The notes beneath the pieces were generated by a model. That model searched no databases, was not told where the DNA came from, and worked only from the letters and a program-made list of their open reading frames with translations. DNA of 11,210 bases from Comamonadaceae bacterium. GTDB lineage: Bacteria > Pseudomonadota > Gammaproteobacteria > Burkholderiales > Burkholderiaceae_C. A program made the position numbers and the translations under genes. Shown piece by piece: positions 1 through 6,089 of this stretch. The DNA is taken from positions 1 through 11,210 of the forward strand of contig JAAFHN010000044.1 of NCBI GenBank assembly GCA_013298415.1, given 5' to 3'. Numbering within the stretch: position 1 is the first letter of the stretch; each line of letters starts with the position of its first letter.

Positions 1-348
1 CGCCAGTTCCTCTACGAATCACCCGAAAAAACCGTGGGAATGCCTTACGTGACCGCGCCTGAGCAAGCGATGGAGGCGCGGCATTTCATGGCGCCTTGGG
101 CGCGGCTGGCCATGGAGGCGGCTTTGCGCTCGGCAAACGCGAAGAAGCCCGCTGCGAAGGCAAAGCCCGCCGCTGCGGCGCGCAGCACAGGCGTGGGCGT
201 GGCTGCAAAGGCCAAGCGCGGCGCTTTGATGGTGGCTGCAACAGGCACCGCATCCAGATCAAAGCGTGCCTCGCCGCCCATCGATTCCGCCACCCAAACC
301 TCGCCCGCGCGCAGGCGCAGCGCAGGGGTGTCTGCGGCTAAAAAATAG
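1..348 (+). CDS. 3' end of an unidentified protein with an Ala/Lys-rich tail (partial)
   Basis: The frame is open from the first base to a TAG at 346-348, so the true start is left of the window. The first ~48 residues (RQFLYESPEKTVGMPYVTAP, then a Met/Ala-rich helical stretch) look like ordinary folded protein. After that comes an Ala/Lys/Pro-rich tail (KKPAAKAKPAAAA) like the basic tails on many betaproteobacterial proteins. The last ~35 residues are the exact antisense of the DUF2917 core and look like read-through rather than selected protein. I do not recognise the family. A GTG at 34 and ATG at 40 are in frame but lack a convincing ribosome-binding site, and the sequence upstream of them reads equally well as protein, so an internal start is unlikely. 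The gene converges on and overlaps the minus-strand DUF2917 gene. Confidence 0.5.
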   Translation, partial: RQFLYESPEKTVGMPYVTAPEQAMEARHFMAPWARLAMEAALRSANAKKPAAKAKPAAAARSTGVGVAAKAKRGALMVAATGTASRSKRASPPIDSATQTSPARRRSAGVSAAKK

Positions 349-545
349 TCCTTCTCGTCGCCGCTGCGGGTGAGCCAGAGCGTGCCTTTGTTCACCCGCA
401 GTTGGCTCAGGGCCTCGGGTGACAGCGCAATGGCCGCGCGCCGATCCAGCCGAAAGCCGTGTGCGTGGCCGAGCATGTGAGACGGTCTCTCGCCACGAGA
501 TTGATGCGCAAATGGTGATAATGCGCTTGGAGCGTAGGTGATCAT
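45..545 (-). CDS. DUF2917 domain-containing protein
   Basis: The 166-residue protein has a small beta-rich core at about residues 30-100, with the pattern GTLWLTRSGDEKDYFL (54-69), then LRLRAGEVWVAE (76-87). This matches the DUF2917 family, small proteins of unknown function common in Burkholderiales and often encoded next to a LysR-type regulator, as here. The ATG at 543-545 is preceded by AGAGG on the minus strand at suitable spacing. Residues ~104-166 are very rich in Ala and Phe and are the antisense of the Ala/Lys tail of the convergent plus-strand gene, so the conserved protein may effectively end near residue 103. The gene is divergent from the LysR gene and is the most likely local target of that regulator. 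Identification rests on recalled family pattern, without a profile search. Confidence 0.72.
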   Translation of the reverse strand: MITYAPSALSPFAHQSRGERPSHMLGHAHGFRLDRRAAIALSPEALSQLRVNKGTLWLTRSGDEKDYFLAADTPALRLRAGEVWVAESMGGEARFDLDAVPVAATIKAPRLAFAATPTPVLRAAAAGFAFAAGFFAFAERKAASMASRAQGAMKCRASIACSGAVT

Positions 546-551
546 GTTGAA

Positions 552-556
552 CCTCT
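552..556 (-). promoter_or_regulatory. Ribosome-binding site of the DUF2917 gene
   Basis: On the minus strand the sequence reads AAAAGAGGTTCAACATG. The purine-rich AGAGG core lies about 7-8 bases before the ATG and supports the start chosen at 545. Confidence 0.6.
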
Positions 557-570
557 TTTCCGTTTGAGTG

Positions 571-591
571 GTTTGTAATGTAAGTACAAAC
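571..591. promoter_or_regulatory. Perfect inverted repeat, candidate operator
   Basis: The sequence is GTTTGTA, seven spacer bases, then TACAAAC: perfect 7-bp arms, 21 bp in all, about one helical turn between half-site centres shifted by four bases. It overlaps the proposed -10 box of the DUF2917 promoter, a typical position for a repressor site. The binding protein is unknown; the adjacent LysR regulator is one candidate. Confidence 0.45.
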
Positions 592-606
592 CCGCAAAGA
601 GTCCAA
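577..606 (-). promoter_or_regulatory. Candidate sigma70-type promoter of the DUF2917 gene
   Basis: On the minus strand a TTGGAC box (complement of 601-606) and a TACATT box (complement of 577-582) are separated by 18 bases. That is a fair match to the -35/-10 consensus. The -10 box overlaps a perfect inverted repeat (571-591), which would make the promoter controllable by a protein bound there. No transcript start is known. Confidence 0.45.
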
Positions 607-611
607 TGATG

Positions 612-640
612 TTCATCTGCGTGAATGATGCGTGAATCAC
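612..640. promoter_or_regulatory. LysR-box-like repeats between the divergent genes
   Basis: Three overlapping patterns are visible. TTCA (612-615) and TGAA (622-625) form an inverted pair that includes a T-N11-A arrangement typical of LysR-family sites. The 9-mer TGCGTGAAT occurs twice, at 618-626 and 629-637, 11 bp apart, about one helical turn. GTGAATCAC (632-640) is palindromic except for its central base. This is a plausible autoregulatory and activation region for the LysR gene; binding is inferred. Confidence 0.4.
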
Positions 641-663
641 ATTAAACCGATGGAGCACCAACC

Positions 664-1656
664 ATGCCATCCGCCGTTCATTTGCCTGCCAACGTGCCCC
701 AAGCCGCAAGCCCCGTGATGCGCACCCGCGCGATTGGCGCGGGGCATTTGCGCGCGTTTGTGGCGGTGGCCAAGCACCTGAACTTTCGGCTCGCGGCTGA
801 AGACTTGGCCCTCACGCAAAGCGCTGTCAGCCGCCAAATTCAGGGGCTGGAAGACGAAGTGGGCGTGCCGCTGTTTCACCGCCACACCCGCGCTGTCGAG
901 ATGACGGCTGCCGGTCAGGCGCTGCTTGCAACCGTCAACCCCAGCTTGGAGCGGATCGATGCAGCCGTGCGCCAAATTCGCGCCACAGTGGGCCGAAAGC
1001 AAGTGGCGATCACCACCTTTGCCTCGTTTGCCTCGATGTGGCTCATCCCTCGCTTGGAAAAATTCCAAAAGCTCGCGCCCGATGTGGACTTTCGCATCGA
1101 CGGCACCGAAGCCCGCGTGGATTTGGAGGTGAGCGATGTGGATTTGGCGCTGCGCTACGGACCAAGCTCTTCCATGCCGCCGCACGCGATCGAGCTCTTC
1201 AAAGAGCAGCTCACCCCTGTGGCGAGCCCTTGGCTTTTGAAATCGCTGCCCGCGATCAAATCCGCCCACGATTTCGCGCGCTTTCCCTTCATCGAGGCGG
1301 GCGATGCGTACTCCAGCAGCTTCACTTGGCTTTCATGGCGGCGCTGGCTGGAAGTGCATGACTTGAAAAAGCTCCAGCCCAAGCGCTGGCTCTACTTCAA
1401 CTACGCCCACCAAATGATCCAAGCCGCGCTTACAGGCCAGGGTCTCACGCTCGCGCGCACCCCGCTGGTCGCCAGCGCCTTGGCCGCAGGCGAGCTCGTC
1501 GAGCCCCTGCCCAAGCTGCGCATCGATTCCCCCATGAGCTACTGGCTCATCCTCGCGCAAACATCAACCCGTACCATCGTGCCCCCCCATGTGCAAACCT
1601 TCGTCGATTGGGTGCAGTCAGAAGCCGCCGAGACGCGCGGGCAAATGGCGGGGTGA
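664..1656 (+). CDS. LysR-family transcriptional regulator (GcvA-like)
   Basis: The 330-residue protein is the normal length for the family plus an ~18-residue N-terminal extension. The winged helix-turn-helix occupies about residues 25-88; the recognition-helix segment TQSAVSRQIQGLEDEVGVPL (51-70) is the classic LysR signature. The substrate-binding domain (about 112-310) has the pattern of GcvA/TrpI/AmpR-type regulators, including SMWLIPRLEKF and DVDLALRYGP. It would bind DNA as a tetramer and respond to an unknown small molecule. ATG at 664 has GGAG at 652-655, 8 bases upstream; a second in-frame ATG at 718 (Met19) lies nearer the conserved domain but has a poorer ribosome-binding site. The gene is divergent from DUF2917 and convergent with the reductase gene, so it stands alone as a transcription unit. 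Confidence 0.92.
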   Translation: MPSAVHLPANVPQAASPVMRTRAIGAGHLRAFVAVAKHLNFRLAAEDLALTQSAVSRQIQGLEDEVGVPLFHRHTRAVEMTAAGQALLATVNPSLERIDAAVRQIRATVGRKQVAITTFASFASMWLIPRLEKFQKLAPDVDFRIDGTEARVDLEVSDVDLALRYGPSSSMPPHAIELFKEQLTPVASPWLLKSLPAIKSAHDFARFPFIEAGDAYSSSFTWLSWRRWLEVHDLKKLQPKRWLYFNYAHQMIQAALTGQGLTLARTPLVASALAAGELVEPLPKLRIDSPMSYWLILAQTSTRTIVPPHVQTFVDWVQSEAAETRGQMAG

Positions 1657-1683
1657 GTCGGTGTGGAGGGTCAGGAACAGCCG

Positions 1684-1853
1684 TAACGCGAAAAGCGCGG
1701 AAAGGGCGCGAAAAACACGACAAGACAGCCGATTTGAAGTGAAAACAGCCCTCTGTCCAGGTATTTTCATCATCCGACGCTACAAAAAAGAAAGCAAAGT
1801 CATCTTTCGGATTGACTCTGCGTCCTTTGCGCTCTTTTGCGAACTTTGCGTTC
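1684..1853. repeat. Degenerate 9-bp repeat clusters in inverted orientation within the convergent spacer
   Basis: The 232-bp spacer between the LysR and reductase stop codons contains no credible gene. At 1817-1853 there are four near-tandem units of pattern TTTGCGNNC (TCTGCGTCC, TTTGCGCTC, one extra T, TTTGCGAAC, TTTGCGTTC). At 1687-1713 the opposite strand carries similar units of pattern TTTCGCG at ~10-bp spacing. The two clusters thus form a loose inverted pair about 100 bp apart. A further cluster with the same 9-bp period lies at 4741-4767. Confidence 0.6.
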
Positions 1854-1873
1854 AAAAAGGGCTGTTCTGCCCC
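1854..1873 (-). terminator. Candidate intrinsic terminator of the fatty acyl-CoA reductase gene
   Basis: Read on the minus strand, 16 bases past the TGA stop, GGGGC-AGAACA-GCCC can form a short GC stem (four Watson-Crick pairs plus a possible G-U), followed directly by TTTTT. The stem is short, so the call is tentative, but position and strand are right. Confidence 0.45.
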
Positions 1874-1888
1874 TGACCCCCGAACCCG

Positions 1889-3895
1889 TCAGAAGTGAAT
1901 GCCTCGCATCATTTGCGACATGGCGATGGCTTCGGCGGAGAGCTTGGTCTTGGGATCTTTTTCGCCTTTGGCGGCGGCGCTGTCGGGGAACATGCGGAAG
2001 CTGGTGTTCATCACGATTTGCGTCACGCGCGGGGCGAGTGCGTGGAGGATTTCGCCGAACACGCCCAGGCGGGTGGCGATGCGGGCTGGCTTTTCCACAC
2101 AGGCTTGCACGATCATGTCGGCGGCTTCTTCGGGCTTCAAGAGCGGCATGCTGTCGTAGATCTTGGTCGGCGCGGTCATGGGCGTGCGCACCAGCGGCAT
2201 GTTGATCGTGGTGAAGGTGATGCCTTGGTCGGCCATCTCAGATGAGGCGCAATTGGTCCATGCGTCCAGCGCGGCCTTTGAGGCCACGTAGGCCGAGAAG
2301 CGCGGCGCGTTCACGAGCACGCTGATCGAGCTGATGTTGACGATGTGGCCCTTTTTCTTCGCCACCATGCCCGGTAGCAAGCCCATCGTCACGCGCAGTG
2401 CGCCGAAGTAGTTGAGCTGCATGGTGCGCTCAAAGTCGTGGAAGCGGTCGTAGCTGGACTCGATCGCGCGGCGGATCGAGCGGCCGGCGTTGTTGATGAG
2501 GAAGTCCACGCCGCCATGGTTGGCTTCGAGTGTTTTCACAAACTCAGCGCAACTCTCGGCATTGGCCACGTCGGCTGGATAGGCAAACACTTGCGGGTCT
2601 TTGTTGCCTTTTTCTTTGGCGTAGGCCGTGATCTCTTTGACTGCTTCGGCAAGCTTTGCTTCATCGCGGGCGCAGATGATGGTGATGGCCCCGGCTTCGG
2701 CAAAACGGCAAGAGGCCGACAGGCCAATGCCCGATGAGCCGCCGGTCACGAGCACTACTTTGCCGCCCACCACACCCTTCAAGCTGCGGTCAATGAAGAG
2801 CGCGGGATCCAGGTGGCGCTCCCAGTAATCCCAGAGCACATTGGAGTAGTCGTTGAGGTTGGGGCATTCGATGCCGCTGCCTTTGAGCGCGGCTTGGGTT
2901 TCGCGGCAATCGAAGCGCGTGGGGTAGTTGATGAATTGCAGGAAATCGTCGGGAAGGCCCAAGTCCTTCATGACCGCAGCTTTCACCCGGCGAACGGGCG
3001 CGAGGGCCAGCATGCCTTTTTTGATGCTGCCAGGGATGAAGCCCATCAACGCTGCGTTCACAAACAAACCGAATTTCGGTGCGTGCGCGGCTTTGGCAAA
3101 CGTGGCCAGCACATCACCCACGCGGTAGCCCATGGGGTCGGTCAGGTGGTAGCAGCCGCCACCTTTGCTGACTTTGTGCGAAATGTGGTCGATGGCAGAC
3201 ACCACAAAGTCCACCGGCACGATGTTGATGCGGCCGCCTTCCAAGCCGATGCTCGGCATCCACGGCGGCAAAAACTGGCGCATGCGCTGGATGAGCTTGA
3301 AGAGGTAATACGGCCCGTCGATCTTGTCCATCTCGCCGGTTTTGCTGTCGCCCACCACCAGCGCGGGGCGGTACACCGTCCATGAGCCTTTGTACTCCTT
3401 GCGCACGATTTTTTCGCTCTCGTGCTTGGTCATGAAGTAGGGGTGGTCGATGTTCTCGGCCTCATCGAACATGTCTTCACGCCACACGCCTTCGTACAGG
3501 CCTGCAGCGGCAATGCTGCTCACGTGGTGGAAGTGTTTGGCATCCATCGCCTTGGCGGCGTCCACCGTGTTGCGCGTGCCTTCGATGTTCACCGCGATTT
3601 GGCTGGCCTCATCCGCACCCAAGTCGTACACGGCAGCAAGGTGGTAGAAATGATCGATGCTGCCTTTCAGCGCCTTCAGCTGGTCGGTTGGGATGCCCAG
3701 CTTTTTGCTGGTGAGGTCGCCATACACAGGGATGGCTTTGGCGGCACTGGCGCCCCAGTATTCGCGCAGGCCAGCTACTTTGCCCTCGCTTTCTTTGCGG
3801 ATCAAGAAGTGAACGGTGGCGCCTTTGCGCGCCAGCAGGGCTTTGACCAAACGCTTGCCGATGAAGCCGGTGGCCCCCGTGACGAAATACTGCAT
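1889..3895 (-). CDS. Bifunctional alcohol-forming fatty acyl-CoA reductase (two fused SDR domains)
   Basis: The 668-residue protein fuses two Rossmann-fold SDR domains. The N-terminal extended SDR (about 1-360) has the nucleotide motif TGATGFIG (6-13), SS at 126-127 and Y153-xxx-K157. The C-terminal classical SDR (about 372-668) has TGGSSGIG (384-391), NNAG (468-471), SS at 522-523 and Y536-xxx-K540. Both domains keep a complete active site. Sequence and layout resemble, nearly end to end, the ~660-residue Marinobacter enzyme that reduces fatty acyl-CoA with NADPH through the aldehyde to a fatty alcohol, the first step of wax-ester synthesis; the comparison is from memory. GGAG (complement 3904-3907) lies 8 bases before the ATG. 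It is divergent from the phasin gene. Activity on other long-chain acyl substrates is possible. Confidence 0.85.
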   Translation of the reverse strand: MQYFVTGATGFIGKRLVKALLARKGATVHFLIRKESEGKVAGLREYWGASAAKAIPVYGDLTSKKLGIPTDQLKALKGSIDHFYHLAAVYDLGADEASQIAVNIEGTRNTVDAAKAMDAKHFHHVSSIAAAGLYEGVWREDMFDEAENIDHPYFMTKHESEKIVRKEYKGSWTVYRPALVVGDSKTGEMDKIDGPYYLFKLIQRMRQFLPPWMPSIGLEGGRINIVPVDFVVSAIDHISHKVSKGGGCYHLTDPMGYRVGDVLATFAKAAHAPKFGLFVNAALMGFIPGSIKKGMLALAPVRRVKAAVMKDLGLPDDFLQFINYPTRFDCRETQAALKGSGIECPNLNDYSNVLWDYWERHLDPALFIDRSLKGVVGGKVVLVTGGSSGIGLSASCRFAEAGAITIICARDEAKLAEAVKEITAYAKEKGNKDPQVFAYPADVANAESCAEFVKTLEANHGGVDFLINNAGRSIRRAIESSYDRFHDFERTMQLNYFGALRVTMGLLPGMVAKKKGHIVNISSISVLVNAPRFSAYVASKAALDAWTNCASSEMADQGITFTTINMPLVRTPMTAPTKIYDSMPLLKPEEAADMIVQACVEKPARIATRLGVFGEILHALAPRVTQIVMNTSFRMFPDSAAAKGEKDPKTKLSAEAIAMSQMMRGIHF

Positions 3896-4116
3896 GCTTG
3901 TTGCTCCGAACGAGTAAGGATGCTGTCATTGTTAGCGAATACCAGGCCTCGGGGCTTCAGGGTTCACCTCTATACGCCCCCACTTTGCGTAGAGCGCTTC
4001 GCCTAGGGCAGTAGTTGCCGCACCCTAAACCTTTGCGATGAGTTTGCCTACAGTTGCGCCCTGTCGGCTCACTCAAATTTTGGTGCTGCCGTTTCACTTT
4101 TTTAACGGAGTCCCTC
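3896..4116. other. Divergent intergenic region between reductase and phasin genes
   Basis: This 221-bp stretch must contain the promoters of both divergent genes, but I see no convincing -35/-10 pair on either strand. It contains no credible gene. Ribosome-binding sites lie at each end: GGAG complement at 3904-3907 and GGAG at 4107-4110. Confidence 0.5.
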
Positions 4117-4695
4117 ATGGTCAAAAAACTCAACAAACTCAAATCCACCAAAGCCGACAGCGCTCAACTCGCCAGCACCGTCAAAGAATCCGCGCAGCAA
4201 ATTTGGCTGGCCGGCATGGGCGCATTTGCCAAAGCGCAAAGCGAAGGCACCAAAGTGTTTGAAACCCTGGTGAAAGAGGGCTTGAGCCTGCAACGCCGCA
4301 CACAAGCTGGCGTGGAAGAGCGCGTTTCGGAAGTGACCAACAAAGTGGCCAATCTGGCCCAAGGCATCGGCGGCAAAGCCACCGGCCAGTGGGACAAGCT
4401 GGAAGGCATCTTCGAAGAGCGCGTGGCCAAAGCCCTCAACAAGCTCGGCGTGCCTTCTGCCAAAGACATCGAAGCCCTGGTGGCCCGCGTGGACGATCTG
4501 AACAAAGCCGTGCAAAAAGCCGCAAAAGCCGCAGCACCGAAAGCAGCCGCCCCCAAAGTTGCCATGCCCAAGATGGCCAAGGCAGCTCCTAAAGCCGCCA
4601 CCAAGGCTGTGAAGGCCGTGAAAGCCGCGCCAGCCAAAGTGGCCAAGGCTGCCAAAACCGTGAAAGCTGCTGTGGCTGAAGTGGCCGCCAGCTAA
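4117..4695 (+). CDS. Phasin-family PHA granule-associated protein (PhaF/PhaI type)
   Basis: The 192-residue protein has an amphipathic N-terminal phasin domain (about 15-110), including SAQQIWLAGMGAFAKAQSEG, which coats polyhydroxyalkanoate granules. A short leucine/valine-rich helix (about 117-132) could form a coiled coil for oligomerisation. From ~133 to the end is a histone-H1-like tail of AAPK/KAAK repeats, which in PhaF-type phasins binds nucleoid DNA and helps granule partitioning. ATG at 4117 is chosen because GGAG (4107-4110) sits 6 bases upstream; an in-frame TTG at 4054 would add 21 residues with no phasin character. A strong terminator follows, so it is probably a monocistronic, highly expressed gene. 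Its neighbours, an acyl-CoA reductase and a patatin lipase, suggest a storage-lipid locus. Confidence 0.9.
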   Translation: MVKKLNKLKSTKADSAQLASTVKESAQQIWLAGMGAFAKAQSEGTKVFETLVKEGLSLQRRTQAGVEERVSEVTNKVANLAQGIGGKATGQWDKLEGIFEERVAKALNKLGVPSAKDIEALVARVDDLNKAVQKAAKAAAPKAAAPKVAMPKMAKAAPKAATKAVKAVKAAPAKVAKAAKTVKAAVAEVAAS

Positions 4696-4714
4696 AGCCT
4701 CGCGCTTTTTCGCC

Positions 4715-4739
4715 AAAAAGGGGCTTTGCGCCCCTTTTT
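4715..4739 (+). terminator. Strong intrinsic terminator after the phasin gene
   Basis: A perfect 10-bp stem, AAAAAGGGGC (4715-4724) with GCCCCTTTTT (4730-4739), encloses a 5-base loop (TTTGC), 19 bases past the phasin stop. The 3' arm is itself the U-tract. The symmetry would allow termination from either direction. Confidence 0.88.
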
Positions 4740-4740
4740 C

Positions 4741-4767
4741 TTTGCTTTCTTTGCTTCCTTTGCCTTC
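4741..4767. repeat. Three tandem 9-bp units before the patatin gene
   Basis: TTTGCTTTC, TTTGCTTCC and TTTGCCTTC follow one another without gaps, fitting TTTGCNNNC. The period and the TTTGC core match the repeats at 1817-1853. The array occupies the spot where a ribosome-binding site for the patatin gene would be expected, and none is visible there. Confidence 0.65.
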
Positions 4768-4775
4768 GTCTGTCC

Positions 4776-6044
4776 ATGCCCGCTGCCCAGAAAACGCGCT
4801 CACTTCAAGCCAAGCCAAATTCCACCGCAAAGCCCCGCATCGCACTTGCCTTGGCCGGTGGCGGCCCGCTCGGCGCCGTGTACGAGCTGGGCGCGCTCTG
4901 CGCCTTGCAAGATTCGCTGGATGGCATCGATTTCACGCAACTCGATCACTACGTGGGTGTGTCGTCTGGCGGCTTCATCGCAGCAGGCTTGGCCAATGGC
5001 ATCACGCCGCGAGAGCTGGTCGCCATGTTTGTGGACGACGACAACCAAGATGCCTTTGACCCGCGCGAGCTGATGCGCCCGGCCTGGGGCGAGCTTGCGC
5101 GCCGCCTCATTTCGCTTCCTGGCTTGGTGGGGCGGGCTGCGTTTACCGCGCTTTTGCTGCGCAAATCGCGCATGCAGGTGCTGGAAATGCTGGGTGCGGC
5201 TTTGCCGGCTGGCATTTGCAACAACGACTACATCGATCAGCGCTTGAGCGAGATTTTTTCCGCCCCTGGCCGCACCAACGACTTTCGGCAACTGCGCACC
5301 AAGCTCACCCTCGTTGCCACCCACCTCGACAGCGGGGAAGCCGCGCCTTTTGGCCAGCCTGGCCTAGACGACGTGCCGATTTCCAAAGCCGTGCAGGCGA
5401 GCGCTGCGCTGCCAGGGCTTTTTCCGCCCGTGGAAATCAAAGACGCCTACTTCGTAGACGGCGCGCTGAAAAAAACCATGCATGCCACGCTTGCGCTGCA
5501 AGAAGGCATTGATCTCTTGCTGTGCGTGAACCCGCTCGTGCCGTTTGACGCGACCTTGCCCGAAGTGCAACGCATCATGCATCGGGGCTTGCCGCCGGAG
5601 CGTCAGCGCATTCCGGCCATCATCGAAGGCGGCCTGCCCACGGTGCTCTCCCAAACCTTTCGCAGCATGATCCATTCGCGCATGGAGCTGGGTTTGCGCA
5701 ATTACGCGCGGGATTTTCCGCAAACGCAGATCGTGCTCGTGGAGCCCAACCACCGCGATCCCGAGATGTATTTGGCCAACACCTTCAGCTACAGCCAGCG
5801 CAAAGCCTTGGCCGAGCACGCCTACCAAACCACCCGCGCCTGGTTGAGAGGCCGTCGCACCCAGCTCGGTGCATCGTTTGCCAAACACGGCATTGCCCTC
5901 AACGCCGTAGCGCTCGCCGATGAGCGCGTGCACCTCACCACGCCCCACCCTGCTCCCACGCAAATCGGCAGGGCGGTTGCGCAGTTGCAAGACGTGTTGG
6001 ATGACTTGGCGCACAGCTTGGCGCATCGCCAGGCGGCGGCTTGA
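4776..6044 (+). CDS. Patatin-like phospholipase
   Basis: The 422-residue protein has the full catalytic set of patatin/RssA-type acyl hydrolases: the glycine-rich oxyanion loop AGGGPLGAVYELG (27-39), the nucleophile elbow G61-V-S63-S-G65, and the DGA motif at 228-230, giving a Ser63-Asp228 dyad. Such enzymes release fatty acids from phospholipids or other acyl esters. There is no signal peptide, so it should act in the cytoplasm or on membrane or granule surfaces. The C-terminal ~140 residues (about 285-422) extend beyond the patatin fold and are the part duplicated downstream. The ATG at 4776 has no Shine-Dalgarno-like sequence, and a strong terminator separates the gene from the phasin, so its promoter must lie in the short gap or it depends on read-through. 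Its link to PHA or wax storage is inferred from its neighbours. Confidence 0.88.
   Translation: MPAAQKTRSLQAKPNSTAKPRIALALAGGGPLGAVYELGALCALQDSLDGIDFTQLDHYVGVSSGGFIAAGLANGITPRELVAMFVDDDNQDAFDPRELMRPAWGELARRLISLPGLVGRAAFTALLLRKSRMQVLEMLGAALPAGICNNDYIDQRLSEIFSAPGRTNDFRQLRTKLTLVATHLDSGEAAPFGQPGLDDVPISKAVQASAALPGLFPPVEIKDAYFVDGALKKTMHATLALQEGIDLLLCVNPLVPFDATLPEVQRIMHRGLPPERQRIPAIIEGGLPTVLSQTFRSMIHSRMELGLRNYARDFPQTQIVLVEPNHRDPEMYLANTFSYSQRKALAEHAYQTTRAWLRGRRTQLGASFAKHGIALNAVALADERVHLTTPHPAPTQIGRAVAQLQDVLDDLAHSLAHRQAAA
5627..6040 (+). repeat. Left copy of a 414-bp direct repeat (3' part of the patatin gene)
   Basis: This stretch matches 6799-7212 without gaps (offset 1172), with 23 mismatches by my manual count (about 94% identity). 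It begins within the codons for the Gly-Gly before LPTVLSQ and ends within the last Ala codon, directly before the stop. Confidence 0.93.
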
Positions 6045-6062
6045 GCCTGCCGTCGCCCAAGC

Positions 6063-6077
6063 GCGACTCGGAGTCGC
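6063..6077. promoter_or_regulatory. Perfect 15-bp palindrome, candidate toxin-antitoxin operator
   Basis: GCGACTC, one central G, then GAGTCGC gives perfect 7-bp arms 12 bases before the PIN toxin ATG. The palindrome contains GGAG (6070-6073), the only Shine-Dalgarno-like sequence here. Bound protein, or the hairpin in mRNA, could therefore block transcription or ribosome entry. Autorepression is usual in toxin-antitoxin operons; its occurrence here is inferred. Confidence 0.5.
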
Positions 6078-6089
6078 TAACATGCACAA

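Noticed and set aside
637..1269. Minus-strand frame opposite the LysR gene
   Set aside because: It is antisense to a clear helix-turn-helix regulator and has no domain signature.
1547..1855. Minus-strand frame starting MNAKFAKERKGRR
   Set aside because: The protein-like start comes from the 9-bp repeat cluster (period of three codons), and the rest crosses the spacer into the antisense of LysR.
2813..4006. Two plus-strand frames (2813-3385 and 3422-4006) opposite the acyl-CoA reductase
   Set aside because: They are antisense shadows of conserved SDR sequence, without motifs or ribosome-binding sites.
4102..4845. Minus-strand frame with Gly/Phe/His-rich repeats opposite the phasin
   Set aside because: The pattern is the antisense of the phasin AAPK/KAAK tail, and the frame crosses the terminator.
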